Below, in pieces: positions 1-8,951 of a stretch of 64,000 bases of DNA. The notes under the pieces were generated by a model, which searched no databases, was not told the origin of the DNA, and saw nothing but the letters and a program-made list of their open reading frames with translations. The DNA is from Ancylobacter sp. Lp-2 (GTDB lineage Bacteria; Pseudomonadota; Alphaproteobacteria; Rhizobiales; Xanthobacteraceae). Every line of letters starts with the position of its first letter. The first letter of the stretch is position 1. Where the stretch lies: positions 493,690-557,689 of the forward strand of contig NZ_JAJALI010000002.1 of NCBI RefSeq assembly GCF_020523795.1, in the 5' to 3' direction. The translations under genes and the position numbers were made by a program.

Positions 1-1029
1 GATCTTGCCGGTGGCGCCGTCATAGCTCGACACCACCTCGGGCAGCGCCTTGGCGATGGCGGCGGGCTCGGCGCTGCCGGCCTTCTTGATGGCGGCGGCG
101 ATGACCATCAGCGCGTCATAGCCGTAATAGACATGCGCCATCAGGTCGGCGGTGCCGTTGAACTTGGCGCCGTACTTGTCGGCGACCGCCTTGCCGGCCG
201 GCTGGGCGTAGCCGCCATTGTCGACGCCGAACAGCTTGCCTTCCACGAAGCCCTTGTTCTCGAGCTCGAGGATCGAGGGATAGGCGGCGTACCACTTGGC
301 GGTGAGGCCGAGCTCGCGGGCGGCCTTCAGCATGGCGCGGGAATCATCGCCATAGCCGGCGGTGATGATCACGTCCGGCTTCGCCGGCACGACCGGCTGG
401 ATGTCGGCGCGGTAGTCGGGCTGGCCCTCGGTGAAGGCGACCTTCTTGACGATCTTGCCGCCCTTCGCTTCGAAGGCGGCCGCCGCCGCCTCGGCGACGC
501 CGAGGCCGAAGGTGGAGTTCGGCACCACGATGGCGGCGGTCTTGGCGCCGCTGTCGGAGATCAAGAGGCCGAGTTCCTTGCCGACAATGTCGTCGAGCGG
601 CAGGATCGAGAACAGCGTGCCGGGATAATTGCCGAGCTTGGGCGAGGAGGACGAGGTGTTGACCAGCACCCGGCCCTTCTCCTTGGCCAGCTCCGCCACC
701 GGGATCATCAGGCCGGAGCCGCCGAACATGATGGCAGCCGGCACCTTGTCGACATTGTAGAGCTTGTTGGCGGCGTTCAGCGCTTCCTGGGCGCGGTTCT
801 CCGAATCCTCGACGATCAGCTTCACCGGCCGGCCATCGATGCCGCCGGCGGCATTGATGGCATCGGCGGCGAGCTCGACGCCGCGGGTCATCTGCACGCT
901 GGTCTTCACCGCCGAACCGGTAAGGTTGGCGATCACGCCGATCTGGATGGGGTCGGCGGCGCGCGCCGGACCCTGCACCGCTGCGAGAGCGAGTGCACTG
1001 CAAAATGCCAGGGACAGAAAATTCTTCAT
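1..1029 (-). CDS. Branched-chain amino acid-type ABC transporter substrate-binding protein (3' end cut off)
   Basis: Periplasmic binding protein of the Leu/Ile/Val (LivK, PBP type 1) family, which delivers a small amino-acid-like or amide ligand to an inner-membrane ABC importer. Reading leftwards from the ATG at 1029, a hydrophobic signal peptide of about 24 residues ends in a run of alanines. The mature protein opens ADPIQIGVIANLTGSA, and residues 35-60 carry VELAADAINAAGGIDGRPV, the classic opening of the family. About 343 residues are visible; the family is usually 370-400 long, so only the C-terminal lobe end is lost at the window edge. No permease or ATPase gene is visible on the right. 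The ligand cannot be told from the sequence. Confidence 0.9.
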   Translation of the reverse strand, partial: MKNFLSLAFCSALALAAVQGPARAADPIQIGVIANLTGSAVKTSVQMTRGVELAADAINAAGGIDGRPVKLIVEDSENRAQEALNAANKLYNVDKVPAAIMFGGSGLMIPVAELAKEKGRVLVNTSSSSPKLGNYPGTLFSILPLDDIVGKELGLLISDSGAKTAAIVVPNSTFGLGVAEAAAAAFEAKGGKIVKKVAFTEGQPDYRADIQPVVPAKPDVIITAGYGDDSRAMLKAARELGLTAKWYAAYPSILELENKGFVEGKLFGVDNGGYAQPAGKAVADKYGAKFNGTADLMAHVYYGYDALMVIAAAIKKAGSAEPAAIAKALPEVVSSYDGATGKI

Positions 1030-1282
1030 CGTCGTGCCTCTCTCCGGTCAGGTCGCTTACGGATTATTCTTTGGCACAAAGCCGGCCCCGGCGTCGCATT
1101 CGACGCGGAAAAGCCGACACTGCACATGACGTCCCCACGTTAATGGGCGCCGAGGGAAAGAAAACCCGACACGCGGCCGACCGTCCGAAGGATTTTCGGC
1201 GAAGCGAGCGGGTGTCGCCCGGCTTTTCTCCGGGGCGTCCGGCGTATCGTCTCCCTACCCGAACAGACGGACCTGAGGACCT

Positions 1283-2227
1283 ATGACGCGACGCAAGATC
1301 ATCATCGACACCGACCCCGGACAGGACGACGCCTTCGCGCTGCTGCTGGCGCTGGGCTCGCCCGACGAGTTGGAGGTGGTCGGTGTCACCTCGGTGCACG
1401 GCAATGTGCCGCTCGCCCGTACCACGGTGAATGCGCAGATGGTGATCGAGCTCGCCGGGCGCGCCGACATCCCGGTCTATCCCGGCTGCCCGCGCCCGAT
1501 GGTGAAGCCCGGCTTCACCGCCGAATATGTGCACGGGCCGAGTGGGCTCGACGGCTGCGACCTGCCCCCGCCCTCGGCGCCGGTCGGCGACAAGCACGGC
1601 GTCGACTTCATCATCGACACGGTGATGGCGGCGGCGCCCGGAGACATCACGGTCTGCACGCTCGGGCCGATGACCAATCTCGCCGTGGCGATGATCAAGG
1701 AGCCGGCGATCATCCCGCGCCTCGCCGAAGTGGTGTTCATGGGTGGCGGCTTCTTCGAGGGCGGCAACACCACCCCGGCCGCGGAGTTCAACATCTATGT
1801 CGATCCACATGCGGCGCATGTGGTGCTGGCCTCCGGCGCGCCGGTGACGATGGTGCCGATCGATGTCACCTACAAGGCGTTGATGACGCCGGACTGGTTG
1901 CGGCGGCTGCGCGCGGTCGGCACCCGCGCGGCGGTGGAGGCGGCCGGCATGGCCGAGTTCTACCAGGACTACGGCAACAAGAAATTCGGCACCGACAGCT
2001 ACCCGCTGCACGATCCCTGCGTGATCGGCTACCTGCTGCGGCCCGACCTCTTCACCGGCCGCAAATGCCATGTCGAGGTGGAGATCCACTCGCCGGTGAC
2101 CTCGGGCATGACCGTGGTCGACTGGTGGAACGTCACTAAGAAGCCGGCCAACTGCCTGGTGCTGCGCGACCTCGACAACCCGCCGTTCTACGAGCTGATG
2201 CTGGAGCGGATCGCGCAGCTGCGCTGA
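1283..2227 (+). CDS. Nucleoside hydrolase (inosine-uridine preferring family)
   Basis: Hydrolyses the N-glycosidic bond of ribonucleosides to base and ribose, for salvage or catabolism. The calcium-binding signature IIIDTDPGQDDA is at residues 6-17 (D9, D11, D15 and D16 available), and the late catalytic His-Asp pair sits in SYPLHDPCVIGYL near residue 245. The length of 314 residues is normal. A GAGGAC ribosome-binding sequence lies about 8 bases before the ATG. It is a single-gene unit facing the F420 operon, with a stem-loop in the convergent gap. Substrate preference (purine, pyrimidine or deoxyribonucleoside) is not readable. The neighbouring binding-protein gene points the other way and is separated by 253 bases. 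Confidence 0.93.
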   Translation: MTRRKIIIDTDPGQDDAFALLLALGSPDELEVVGVTSVHGNVPLARTTVNAQMVIELAGRADIPVYPGCPRPMVKPGFTAEYVHGPSGLDGCDLPPPSAPVGDKHGVDFIIDTVMAAAPGDITVCTLGPMTNLAVAMIKEPAIIPRLAEVVFMGGGFFEGGNTTPAAEFNIYVDPHAAHVVLASGAPVTMVPIDVTYKALMTPDWLRRLRAVGTRAAVEAAGMAEFYQDYGNKKFGTDSYPLHDPCVIGYLLRPDLFTGRKCHVEVEIHSPVTSGMTVVDWWNVTKKPANCLVLRDLDNPPFYELMLERIAQLR

Positions 2228-2269
2228 GGGCTAAAGGCTCCCGGCGGCGCGGTCGTTTGCCGCCGGGGA

Positions 2270-2298
2270 GGCCCCTCTCCCTATTGGGAAGAGGGGCC
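2270..2298. terminator. Stem-loop between convergent genes (REP-like palindrome)
   Basis: GGCCCCTCTCCC, a TATT loop, then GGGAAGAGGGGCC pair over 12 positions with one bulged A. It lies 43 bases after the nucleoside hydrolase stop and 37 bases beyond the cofD stop, so it could end transcripts from both sides. There is no T-tract. The arm sequence recurs at 17870-17893, so it may be a dispersed palindromic element rather than a dedicated terminator. Confidence 0.6.
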
Positions 2299-2334
2299 GG
2301 CGCGCAGGCAGGAAATCAGGCGCCCGGCGGGCCG

Positions 2335-3303
2335 TCAGCGGTGGCGGCGCAGGCCGGCGGCGAAGTCGAGCACCGAGCGGGCCAGCCGCTCGCGGTCGCC
2401 CAGCGTCTCCATCAGCGTGCGGGTCGCCACCGAGGGGATGCCGAGGCCGGTGGAATCCGCCGCATCGGCATCGTCGAGGATGAAGCCGTCGATCAGGTCG
2501 CGATAATGGTCGGCGATGGCGCGGATCGACACCGGCAGGCCGAGTTCTTCCATGATCTTGGCGGTTGGTCCCTTCACCGCCTTGCCGCCGACGATCGGCG
2601 ACACCGCGATGACCGGCGCCGCCGAGGCCTTCAGCGCCTCGCGCAGGCCGGGGATCGCCAGCATGGGATCGACCGACAGATACGGGTTGGACGGGCAGAT
2701 GACGATGGCGGCCAGCGTGCCGTCGGCGAGCAGCGCCAGCACGTCGTCCTGCGGCTTCGCCGTCTCGGCGCCGGCGAAACTGATGCCGGTGACGCGCGGC
2801 CGGCAGCGATGCTCGACGAAATAGTTCTGGAAGGCCAGCCGGCCTTCCTCTGTGTCGACCAGGGTGCGCACCGGATCGTCGCTCATCGGCAGCAGCCGGG
2901 CGTGCAGGCCAAGCCGCGTGGCGAGCCCGGCCGTCACCTGCGACAGCGTCTCGCCGGCCGCCAGCCGCTGCGTGCGCACCACATGGGTGGCGAGGTCGTG
3001 GTCGCCGAGCTGGAACCAGGTGTCGCCGCCGAGCCGGCCGAGCGCCTCCATGAAGTGCCAGGTCTCGCCGGCGAGGCCCCAGCCGCGCTCGGTGTCGTTC
3101 AGCCCGGCCAGCGTGTAGGCGACGGTGTCGATGTCGGGCGAGACGTGCAGGCCGAGATGGGTGAAGTCGTCGCCGGTGTTGACCGCCACGGTGAGATGGC
3201 CCGGCCCCAGCGTGCGGTAGAGGCCGAGCGCCAGCTTGGCCCCGCCTATGCCGCCGCACAGCGCCAGCACCTGCGCCCGCGAATTCTCCTCCGGTATCGT
3301 CAT
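2335..3303 (-). CDS. cofD: 2-phospho-L-lactate transferase family (coenzyme F420 biosynthesis)
   Basis: CofD/FbiA-family enzyme that transfers a phospholactyl-type moiety (2-phospholactate, phosphoenolpyruvate or phosphoglycerate, depending on the lineage) from an activated GDP compound to the deazaflavin Fo, giving F420-0. The N-terminal signature LCGGIGGAKLALGL is at about residues 14-27. Further family blocks are VNTGDDFTHLGLHVSPDIDT near 41-60, LGDHDLATHVVRT, and VSPIVGGKAVKGPTAK near 240. The length of 322 residues is typical. It is the last gene of a leftward operon, 10 bases after the M24 gene, with a GGGGGAG ribosome-binding site. The other F420 genes (Fo synthase, CofC, CofE) are not in the window. 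The acceptor and donor assignment rests on family membership only. Confidence 0.93.
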   Translation of the reverse strand: MTIPEENSRAQVLALCGGIGGAKLALGLYRTLGPGHLTVAVNTGDDFTHLGLHVSPDIDTVAYTLAGLNDTERGWGLAGETWHFMEALGRLGGDTWFQLGDHDLATHVVRTQRLAAGETLSQVTAGLATRLGLHARLLPMSDDPVRTLVDTEEGRLAFQNYFVEHRCRPRVTGISFAGAETAKPQDDVLALLADGTLAAIVICPSNPYLSVDPMLAIPGLREALKASAAPVIAVSPIVGGKAVKGPTAKIMEELGLPVSIRAIADHYRDLIDGFILDDADAADSTGLGIPSVATRTLMETLGDRERLARSVLDFAAGLRRHR

Positions 3304-3313
3304 CGCTCCCCCG

Positions 3314-4489
3314 TCAGGGCTTGATCACCAGTTCACGCGGAAAATCCGTCAACACCTCCGGCGCGCCGGAGGCGGTGATGCGGAAGGTCTCGCTAAGCTC
3401 ATAGCCCCAATCGTCCATCCACATGCCAAGGATCATGTGGAAGCACATGTTTTCTTCCAGAACCGCATGCTCGCCCTCGCGCAGGCTGAGCGTGCGCTCG
3501 CCCCAGTCCGGCGGGTAGTTGAGGCCGATGGAATAGCCGATGCGCGAGGGCTTTTCATAGCCGGCGCGGGCGATGACGCGATTCCACACGCTCGCCACCT
3601 CATGGGCGGTGGTGCCGGCGCGGGCGGCGTCGAGCGCCACCTCCATGCCCTCGGCGACCACCTTCACCACGTCGAGCAGCGCGGCCGGCGGCGTGCCCAT
3701 ATAGAGTGTGCGCGCCAGCGCCGCGTGGTAGCGGGCGTGGCAGCCGCCGAGCTCGAGATAGGCGACCTCGCCGTGCTTGTAGCGCTCGCCGGTCCAGGTG
3801 AGATGCGGCGCGGCGGTCTTCTCGCCATGGGGGACATTGGCGAGCGCGGCGGGATAGTCGCCCCAGAAGCCGGCGCTGCCGCGGAACTGCGCGGCGGTGA
3901 TCTCCGCCACCGCGTCGCATTCCCGCACGCCCGGCGCCACTGCCTGCATGCCGACCGTCATCGCGTTCGAGACGATGGCGGCAGCGCCGCGCATCAGCTC
4001 GACCTCCGCCTCCGACTTCACCAGCCGGACCCAGGCGACCAGCAATTCCGCGTCGACCAGCCGCGCGGCCGGCAGCGCCTTTCCGAGTTCCAGATAGGCG
4101 CGGGCGGTGAAGTAGAAGGCGTCGAGGTCGACGCCGACCACCGCCCGCCCCCAGCCGAGATCGGCGATGACGCCGGCAAGGAACTGCGCGGGATGCAGCA
4201 CCGGCGAATCGACGTGGCTCTCGGGATAGGCGCGGATCGAATCGGCGTCGAGAAAGGCGGTGAGACGGGCGCCGGGGGCGTCCATCGCCCGGCCGACCCA
4301 GAGCGGCTCCTCGCGGTCGAGACCGACCACGACATATTGGTGCACGTAGAACGACCAGCCGTCATAGCCGGTGAGATAGTTCATGCTCGCCGGATCGGCG
4401 CAGATGAGCACGTCGAGGCCACGCGCGCGCATCCGCGCCTTCACCCGGGCGAGGCGGGCGAGATATTCCCCGCGCGCGAAAACCGGCAT
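3314..4489 (-). CDS. M24-family (creatinase/ectoine hydrolase-like) hydrolase
   Basis: Has the pita-bread fold of the M24 family: an N-terminal creatinase domain (about residues 8-140) and a C-terminal catalytic domain (about 150-391). The block GYSIGLNYPPDWGE near residue 320 and ENMCFHMILGMW near 350 are close to ectoine hydrolase (DoeA/EutD) and creatinase rather than true Xaa-Pro peptidases. The first two aspartate metal ligands of peptidases are replaced: LELGG in place of the IDAG-type motif, and ALART where D-x-T-RT is expected. A metal-independent C-N hydrolase acting on a small compound is therefore more likely than a peptidase. It lies 24 bases after the LLM gene and 10 before cofD. 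A DoeA function is possible, but the deacetylase partner DoeB is not adjacent, so the substrate is open. Confidence 0.85.
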   Translation of the reverse strand: MPVFARGEYLARLARVKARMRARGLDVLICADPASMNYLTGYDGWSFYVHQYVVVGLDREEPLWVGRAMDAPGARLTAFLDADSIRAYPESHVDSPVLHPAQFLAGVIADLGWGRAVVGVDLDAFYFTARAYLELGKALPAARLVDAELLVAWVRLVKSEAEVELMRGAAAIVSNAMTVGMQAVAPGVRECDAVAEITAAQFRGSAGFWGDYPAALANVPHGEKTAAPHLTWTGERYKHGEVAYLELGGCHARYHAALARTLYMGTPPAALLDVVKVVAEGMEVALDAARAGTTAHEVASVWNRVIARAGYEKPSRIGYSIGLNYPPDWGERTLSLREGEHAVLEENMCFHMILGMWMDDWGYELSETFRITASGAPEVLTDFPRELVIKP

Positions 4490-4513
4490 GCCGCCTTCTC
4501 CCTTGCCCGGCCG

Positions 4514-5431
4514 TCAGAACAGATGCGGCAGGGCGGCGCGGAACGCGCGGACCGCCTCGATATGCGCCTTGGGATCGTGAAGGCCGCCGATCGCCGCCTT
4601 GTTCCAGCGCTTCTCTTCCTCGACCCAGCGCTCCGGCATGGTGTTGACGGTGATGTGGGTGGCGCCGATGGCGCGCCACGCCTCGACCTCCTCGGCCAGC
4701 TCCGCCGGGGTGCGGTCGATGATGGTCATGGTCGCCTCGATGCCGATGGCGTCCGGGTCGCGACCATTGGCACGCGCCTGCGCCTTCATCTCCTCGATGC
4801 CGCGCTTGCCGGTGTCGTCGGCCTGGAAGTTCGGCAGCCAGCCATCGCCGAGCTTGGCGACCCGGCGGATCGCCGCCTCCGAGACGCCGCCGATCCAGAT
4901 CGGGATCGGCCGCTGCACCGGCAGCGGGTTGATGCCGCCATCCTCGATGCGGTGATACTTGCCCTCATAAGTGATGAGGTCGGCGCACCAGAGCTTGCGC
5001 AGAACATCAATCTGCTCGTCCATCCTCCTGCCGCGATTGCCGAATTCCTCGCCGCACGCCTCGAATTCCTCCGGCTTCACGCCGACGCCGACGCCGAGCC
5101 GCAGCCGGCCGCCGGAGAGCAGGTCGACCTCGGCCGCCTGCTTGGCGACCAGCGCGGTGCCGCGCATCGGCAGCACCAGCACGCCGGTGACGAAGTCGAT
5201 CTTGGAGGTCACCGCCGCGAGGTAGCCGAACAGCACGAACAGCTCGTGGAACATGTCCTCGGCGTCGTGGACATAGGTCCAGCCCGGCCGGCTCGCCTTG
5301 TTGAGGCCGATGATCTGGTCGAAGGCGGTGAGATGCGTGTAGCCGAGCTCCTCGGATACGACGGCGAACTCCTTGATGGTCTTCGGATCGGTGCCGATCT
5401 CGAATTGCGGGAACAGGGCGCCGATCTTCAT
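4514..5431 (-). CDS. LLM-class oxidoreductase, probably F420-dependent
   Basis: Luciferase-like TIM-barrel oxidoreductase. The sequence fits the subgroup annotated as F420-dependent: MKIGALFPQFEIGTDP at the start, GYTHLTAFDQIIG near 30-42, VTGVLVLPMRGTALVAKQAA near 82-101, LSGGRLRLGVGVG near 105-117, and PIPIWIGGVSEAAIRRVAKL near 175-194. The length is 305 residues. It probably transfers hydride between F420 and an organic substrate, though some LLM proteins use FMN. Having cofD two genes downstream in the same operon strengthens the F420 assignment (inference). The substrate is unknown; the operon's aminotransferase and M24 hydrolase suggest degradation of a small nitrogenous compound. Confidence 0.88.
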   Translation of the reverse strand: MKIGALFPQFEIGTDPKTIKEFAVVSEELGYTHLTAFDQIIGLNKASRPGWTYVHDAEDMFHELFVLFGYLAAVTSKIDFVTGVLVLPMRGTALVAKQAAEVDLLSGGRLRLGVGVGVKPEEFEACGEEFGNRGRRMDEQIDVLRKLWCADLITYEGKYHRIEDGGINPLPVQRPIPIWIGGVSEAAIRRVAKLGDGWLPNFQADDTGKRGIEEMKAQARANGRDPDAIGIEATMTIIDRTPAELAEEVEAWRAIGATHITVNTMPERWVEEEKRWNKAAIGGLHDPKAHIEAVRAFRAALPHLF

Positions 5432-5495
5432 GAAGCTTCTCCGGGAACACGTCGGGCGGGCGCGGTGGCCGCCCCGTCAATCTGTTTAGGACGAG

Positions 5496-5523
5496 AGGCG
5501 ACCCGGCAAAAGCCGGGACGCCT
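5496..5523 (-). terminator. Stem-loop after the aminotransferase gene
   Basis: AGGCGACCCGGC, an AAAA loop, then GCCGGGACGCCT form a 12-position stem with one internal mismatch, 18 bases past the aminotransferase stop and before the LLM gene. It has no T-tract, so it may only attenuate or stabilise the operon transcript rather than end it. Confidence 0.45.
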
Positions 5524-5540
5524 ACTTACCGGCGGATCGA

Positions 5541-6947
5541 TCAAAGGCTGGCCGCGACGGTCTCCACCGCCTGCTTCGTCGCGTCGACGACGATGTCGGC
5601 CTCCTCGCGGGTGAGGCAGAGCGGCGGGGCGAAGCCGATGATGTCGCCCTGCGGCATGGCGCGGGCGATGACGCCGCGCTCCAGCATCGCCGCCGCGACT
5701 CGGACGCTCACCTTGTTGGAGGGCTCGAAGAACACCCGGTCGTCCTTGTCCTTCACCAGCTCCACGGCGGCCAGCATGCCCTCGCCGCGCACCTCGCCGA
5801 CCAGCGGATGGTCGGCCAACGCATCAGTGAGCGCGCCGCGCAGATAGGGGCCGACCTCGCGGACATTGGCGAGGAGGTCCAGTTCGTCGATCAGCTTGAG
5901 GTTGGCGACGCCGGCGGCGGCGCAGAGCGGGTGCGAGGAATAGGTCCAGCCATGGCCGATCGGGCCGAAACTGTCCGAGCCGTCGACGAGGATCTTCCAC
6001 ACCTTGTCGGAGACGATGACGCCCGACAGCGGCGCATAGGCCGAGGTGAGTCCCTTGGCGATGGTGATGAGGTCCGGCTCCATGCCGTAGAAATCCGAGC
6101 CGAACATCGTGCCCAGCCGGCCGAAGCCGGTGATGACCTCGTCGACCACCAGCAGGATGTCGTATTTCTTCAGCACCGCCTGGATCTTCGGCCAGTAGCC
6201 GGCCGGCGGCGGCACGATGCCGCCAGTGCCGAGCATCGGCTCGCCGACGAAGGCCGCGACGGTGTCCGGCCCCTCGGCGAGGATCATCTCCTCCAGCTTG
6301 GCGGCACAGAAATCGGAGAACTGCTCCTCGGTGAGGCTGCGGTCGACGCGGCGGAAATAATACGGTGCCTCGGTGTGCAGGATGTTGCCCATCGGCAGGT
6401 CGAACAGATTGTGGAAGCCGGCCAGCCCGGTGAGGCTGCCGGTCATCAGCCCGGAGCCGTGATAGCCGCGCCAGCGCGAAATGATCTTCTTCTTTTCCGG
6501 CCGGCCGAGCACGTTGTTCACGTAGCGGATGAGCTTGATATTGGTCTCGTTGGCATCCGAGCCCGACAGGCCGAAGAACACCCGGCTCATGCCCTTGGGC
6601 GCGCGGTCGATCACCATCTTGGCGAGCTCGATGGACGGCTCGGAGCCATGGCCGGCATAGGCGTGGTAATAGGCGAGCTTGTGCGCCTGGTCGGCGATGG
6701 CGTCGGCGATGGATTTCCGGCCATAGCCGACATTCACGCAATAAAGTCCGCCGAAGGCATCGAGGCTGCGGCGGCCGTCGCGATCGACGATGTAGACTCC
6801 CTCGCCGCCGGTGACGATGCGGTTTGGCGTCTCGCCGCGCGCATGGGTGCCCATGGCGGTGGAGGGATGGAAGAAGTGATCCCGGTCCCAGGCATGCAGT
6901 TGGTTGTCGGTGGGGCCGGAATGGTCAAGCATCGTCGTCTCCGTCAC
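5541..6947 (-). CDS. Class III PLP-dependent aminotransferase (omega-transaminase type)
   Basis: Transfers an amino group between an amine or omega-amino acid and a keto acid. Visible fold-type I motifs: LSGSDANETNIKLIR at 127-141, WRGYHGS at 159-165, VVDEVITGFGR at 267-277 (cofactor-binding D269), and the Schiff-base lysine K298 in TIAKGLTSAYAPLSG. The N-terminal HFFHPSTAM block and AFGGLYCVNVGYG are typical of the omega-amino acid:pyruvate subgroup. The length of 468 residues is normal. An in-frame ATG five codons later (6932) is an equally plausible start. It is the first gene of the leftward operon with the LLM, M24 and cofD genes; the 109-base gap after it holds a stem-loop. The amine substrate is unknown. 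Confidence 0.92.
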   Translation of the reverse strand: MTETTMLDHSGPTDNQLHAWDRDHFFHPSTAMGTHARGETPNRIVTGGEGVYIVDRDGRRSLDAFGGLYCVNVGYGRKSIADAIADQAHKLAYYHAYAGHGSEPSIELAKMVIDRAPKGMSRVFFGLSGSDANETNIKLIRYVNNVLGRPEKKKIISRWRGYHGSGLMTGSLTGLAGFHNLFDLPMGNILHTEAPYYFRRVDRSLTEEQFSDFCAAKLEEMILAEGPDTVAAFVGEPMLGTGGIVPPPAGYWPKIQAVLKKYDILLVVDEVITGFGRLGTMFGSDFYGMEPDLITIAKGLTSAYAPLSGVIVSDKVWKILVDGSDSFGPIGHGWTYSSHPLCAAAGVANLKLIDELDLLANVREVGPYLRGALTDALADHPLVGEVRGEGMLAAVELVKDKDDRVFFEPSNKVSVRVAAAMLERGVIARAMPQGDIIGFAPPLCLTREEADIVVDATKQAVETVAASL

Positions 6948-7138
6948 TGCGGCGCGCGGGCCGCCCTCATGGCGCCCGCACCACCTTTCGCGCTCATCTT
7001 AGGCGGCGGCGAAGCGAGACAGTCGCGGCAAGCCGGAGCATCTTCCGGCGACATTTCGGCCAGAGGAAGAAAACCATCTGGTTTCTCCGGAGCCACGAGC
7101 CGGCGCGACCGGGGTCGGCATGGCGTCACGAGGGGGAG

Positions 7139-8338
7139 TCACGGGGCGGCGGCGAGACTGATCGGATTGGCGTAGATCCAGACGATCTCGCGCGTGCCGC
7201 CGAAGAGACGGGGCACGCGGACCCGTACCTCGACGCGATAGGCGCCGGGCTGCGCGCCGGTGAACTCGACTGGCTGCCCGCGCCAAGGCTGCCGCTCCAG
7301 TTCGACGCCGTCGCGCAGGATCCTCACCACCGGATGCAGGCGCTGCGCCGAGGACGGCAGGTCGACCCGGAAACGGGCGGCGCCGGTGCCGGCGAGCGTA
7401 TCCCCCATCCAGCCCTGCGCCGATCCGCGCGTAGCGGCGAACATGAAGCCGGTGGCGTCGCCGAGAAGGTCGACGGACACATAGAGATGGCCGCGCCCGA
7501 TGCCGTCGAGGATCTGCCCGCGCGCTCCCGGCGCGTCGGCGGCGAGCGGCCGATCGAGGAGGACATGGTCGCGCGCGAACCGCATCAGGTCGCCAGCCGG
7601 CGGCCAGTGCAGCTTGAGCGATCCGACAAGGCCGATCGACTGGTGGAAGTCGGGACCATAGGTGCCGACGAAGGGACGCGTCACATTGACCGCGTCCCAG
7701 CGCTGCAGGCCGGCCTCCGGCGTGTCGTAGATCATCAGGAAGGCGGAAGCCCGGCGGAAGGGGTAGAGCAGCACCAGCGCCAGCTTGTCGAGCAGCGGCG
7801 CCGCATAGAAGCAATCGGCGAGGTCGAGGATCTCCATGCCGGCGATGCGGGAATCTATTTGCCCCGACCATTGCCATTTCGGCCGGCTGGGATGGGCGAT
7901 CAGCACGACGCCGTCCTGCGCCGCCGCCTCGGCGAGGAAACGGTCGGTCGCGTCCGCCCGAGCGGTCTGGTAGCTCCGGGTGCCCAGCGCCAGCAGATAG
8001 CCTTCCGGCCGGGAGTTCTCCACGCCGGAGAGCATCAGCACGCCGTGGTGCCAACCTTCCATGCCCTCCAGCGTCGCCCTCAGATTGTTGTGCTCGGTGA
8101 GGGCGAGGAAGCGCAGGCCCTGCGTGGCGGCGGCCCCGGCGAGGTCGTCATAGCTGCCATAGGCGTCGCCGGAAAAGCCGGAATGACCGTGGACGATGCC
8201 GGCATAGTCGTAATGGCCGTTCACCTCGCCACCCGGCGCCGTCTCGGCCGCGCGCGGCAGCATCAGGCCGAGCCGGAGCAGCGCGCCGCCAAGGATCAGG
8301 CTCGCAATGACGACGACGAGGAACAAGGCTCTGCGCAT
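7139..8338 (-). CDS. Membrane-anchored PHP-domain metal-dependent phosphoesterase-like protein
   Basis: An N-terminal hydrophobic segment of about 20 residues (LFLVVVIASLILGGALLRLG) should anchor or export the protein. It is followed by a PHP fold with metal-binding motifs HGHSGFSGD, TEHNN and, later, VLIAHPSRP. The C-terminal third (DLPSSAQRLHPVVRILRDG onwards) looks like a small beta domain. PHP proteins usually act as phosphoesterases on nucleotides or sugar phosphates; an extracytoplasmic one may act on external phosphoesters (inference). The start at 8338 is chosen because GGAG lies 7 bases upstream; an in-frame ATG at 8353 would add five residues. It has no obvious operon partners. Confidence 0.85.
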   Translation of the reverse strand: MRRALFLVVVIASLILGGALLRLGLMLPRAAETAPGGEVNGHYDYAGIVHGHSGFSGDAYGSYDDLAGAAATQGLRFLALTEHNNLRATLEGMEGWHHGVLMLSGVENSRPEGYLLALGTRSYQTARADATDRFLAEAAAQDGVVLIAHPSRPKWQWSGQIDSRIAGMEILDLADCFYAAPLLDKLALVLLYPFRRASAFLMIYDTPEAGLQRWDAVNVTRPFVGTYGPDFHQSIGLVGSLKLHWPPAGDLMRFARDHVLLDRPLAADAPGARGQILDGIGRGHLYVSVDLLGDATGFMFAATRGSAQGWMGDTLAGTGAARFRVDLPSSAQRLHPVVRILRDGVELERQPWRGQPVEFTGAQPGAYRVEVRVRVPRLFGGTREIVWIYANPISLAAAP

Positions 8339-8805
8339 GCGTCGGCTCCGCATCGATCAGCCGACGGGACGACCGAGCACGAGTGAGGTCCGGCAGCGAA
8401 GACCATGCGGATGGCGGGAGTATGAAACCACCGCGGCCCGCATGAGGCAGGGCGGCAGGCGCGCGACGTGCGCGGTCTTGTCAGCCGGGAAGCACCGGAT
8501 CGATTGGAAGGCGGCAAGGCGACGGATCGCGCGCAGCGTCCCGAACGATCCGAGAAGCACAGTTCGGCCGTCGCCGCTTGCCGTATGGCGACGAAACGGA
8601 ATGGAATAGTGAGCGTCAACGCGGACGAAGCGCTTCAGGCTGCGATGAAGGGCGGAGGGCCCCTCTTTTCCGCAGCCGCTCGGCTCGGGACTTTCTCGGG
8701 ACGCTCTGTCACGAAACGCAGAAACTCAGTGAGATTGAGCCCGCTCCGTTCTCATCGCAACACATGCGGAGAATGAAAATAACGTAGAAATCACAATAGG
8801 TCAGA
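8339..8805. other. Intergenic tract without a supported gene
   Basis: Between the PHP gene and tRNA-Arg. Short open frames here have arginine-rich, family-free translations and no ribosome-binding sites. No repeat or clear promoter is recognised. The leftward promoter of the PHP gene must lie here. Confidence 0.5.
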
Positions 8806-8882
8806 TGGCGACCCCGCCTGGGCTCGAACCAGGGACCTGCCGCTTAGAAGGCGGCTGCTCTATCCAGCTGAGCTACGGGGCC
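8806..8882 (-). tRNA. tRNA-Arg (anticodon TCT)
   Basis: Read on the minus strand, the 77-base gene folds into a full cloverleaf. The acceptor stem GGCCCCG/CGGGGTC has one G-U pair, the anticodon stem GCCGC/GCGGC encloses the loop CTTCTAA, the T-arm contains GGTTCGAGCCC, and the 3' CCA is encoded. It reads AGA/AGG-type arginine codons. Confidence 0.97.
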
Positions 8883-8951
8883 GCAGGCCGGCCGGAAATC
8901 AGCCGGCGGCAGCGCAACGGACCGCGCCACCGGCGCGACCCAGGGCCGACG

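Noticed and set aside
3236..5614. A 792-residue plus-strand open frame across cofD, M24 and LLM genes
   Set aside because: Low-complexity, histidine- and arginine-rich translation typical of a shadow frame; the minus-strand genes have clear family motifs.
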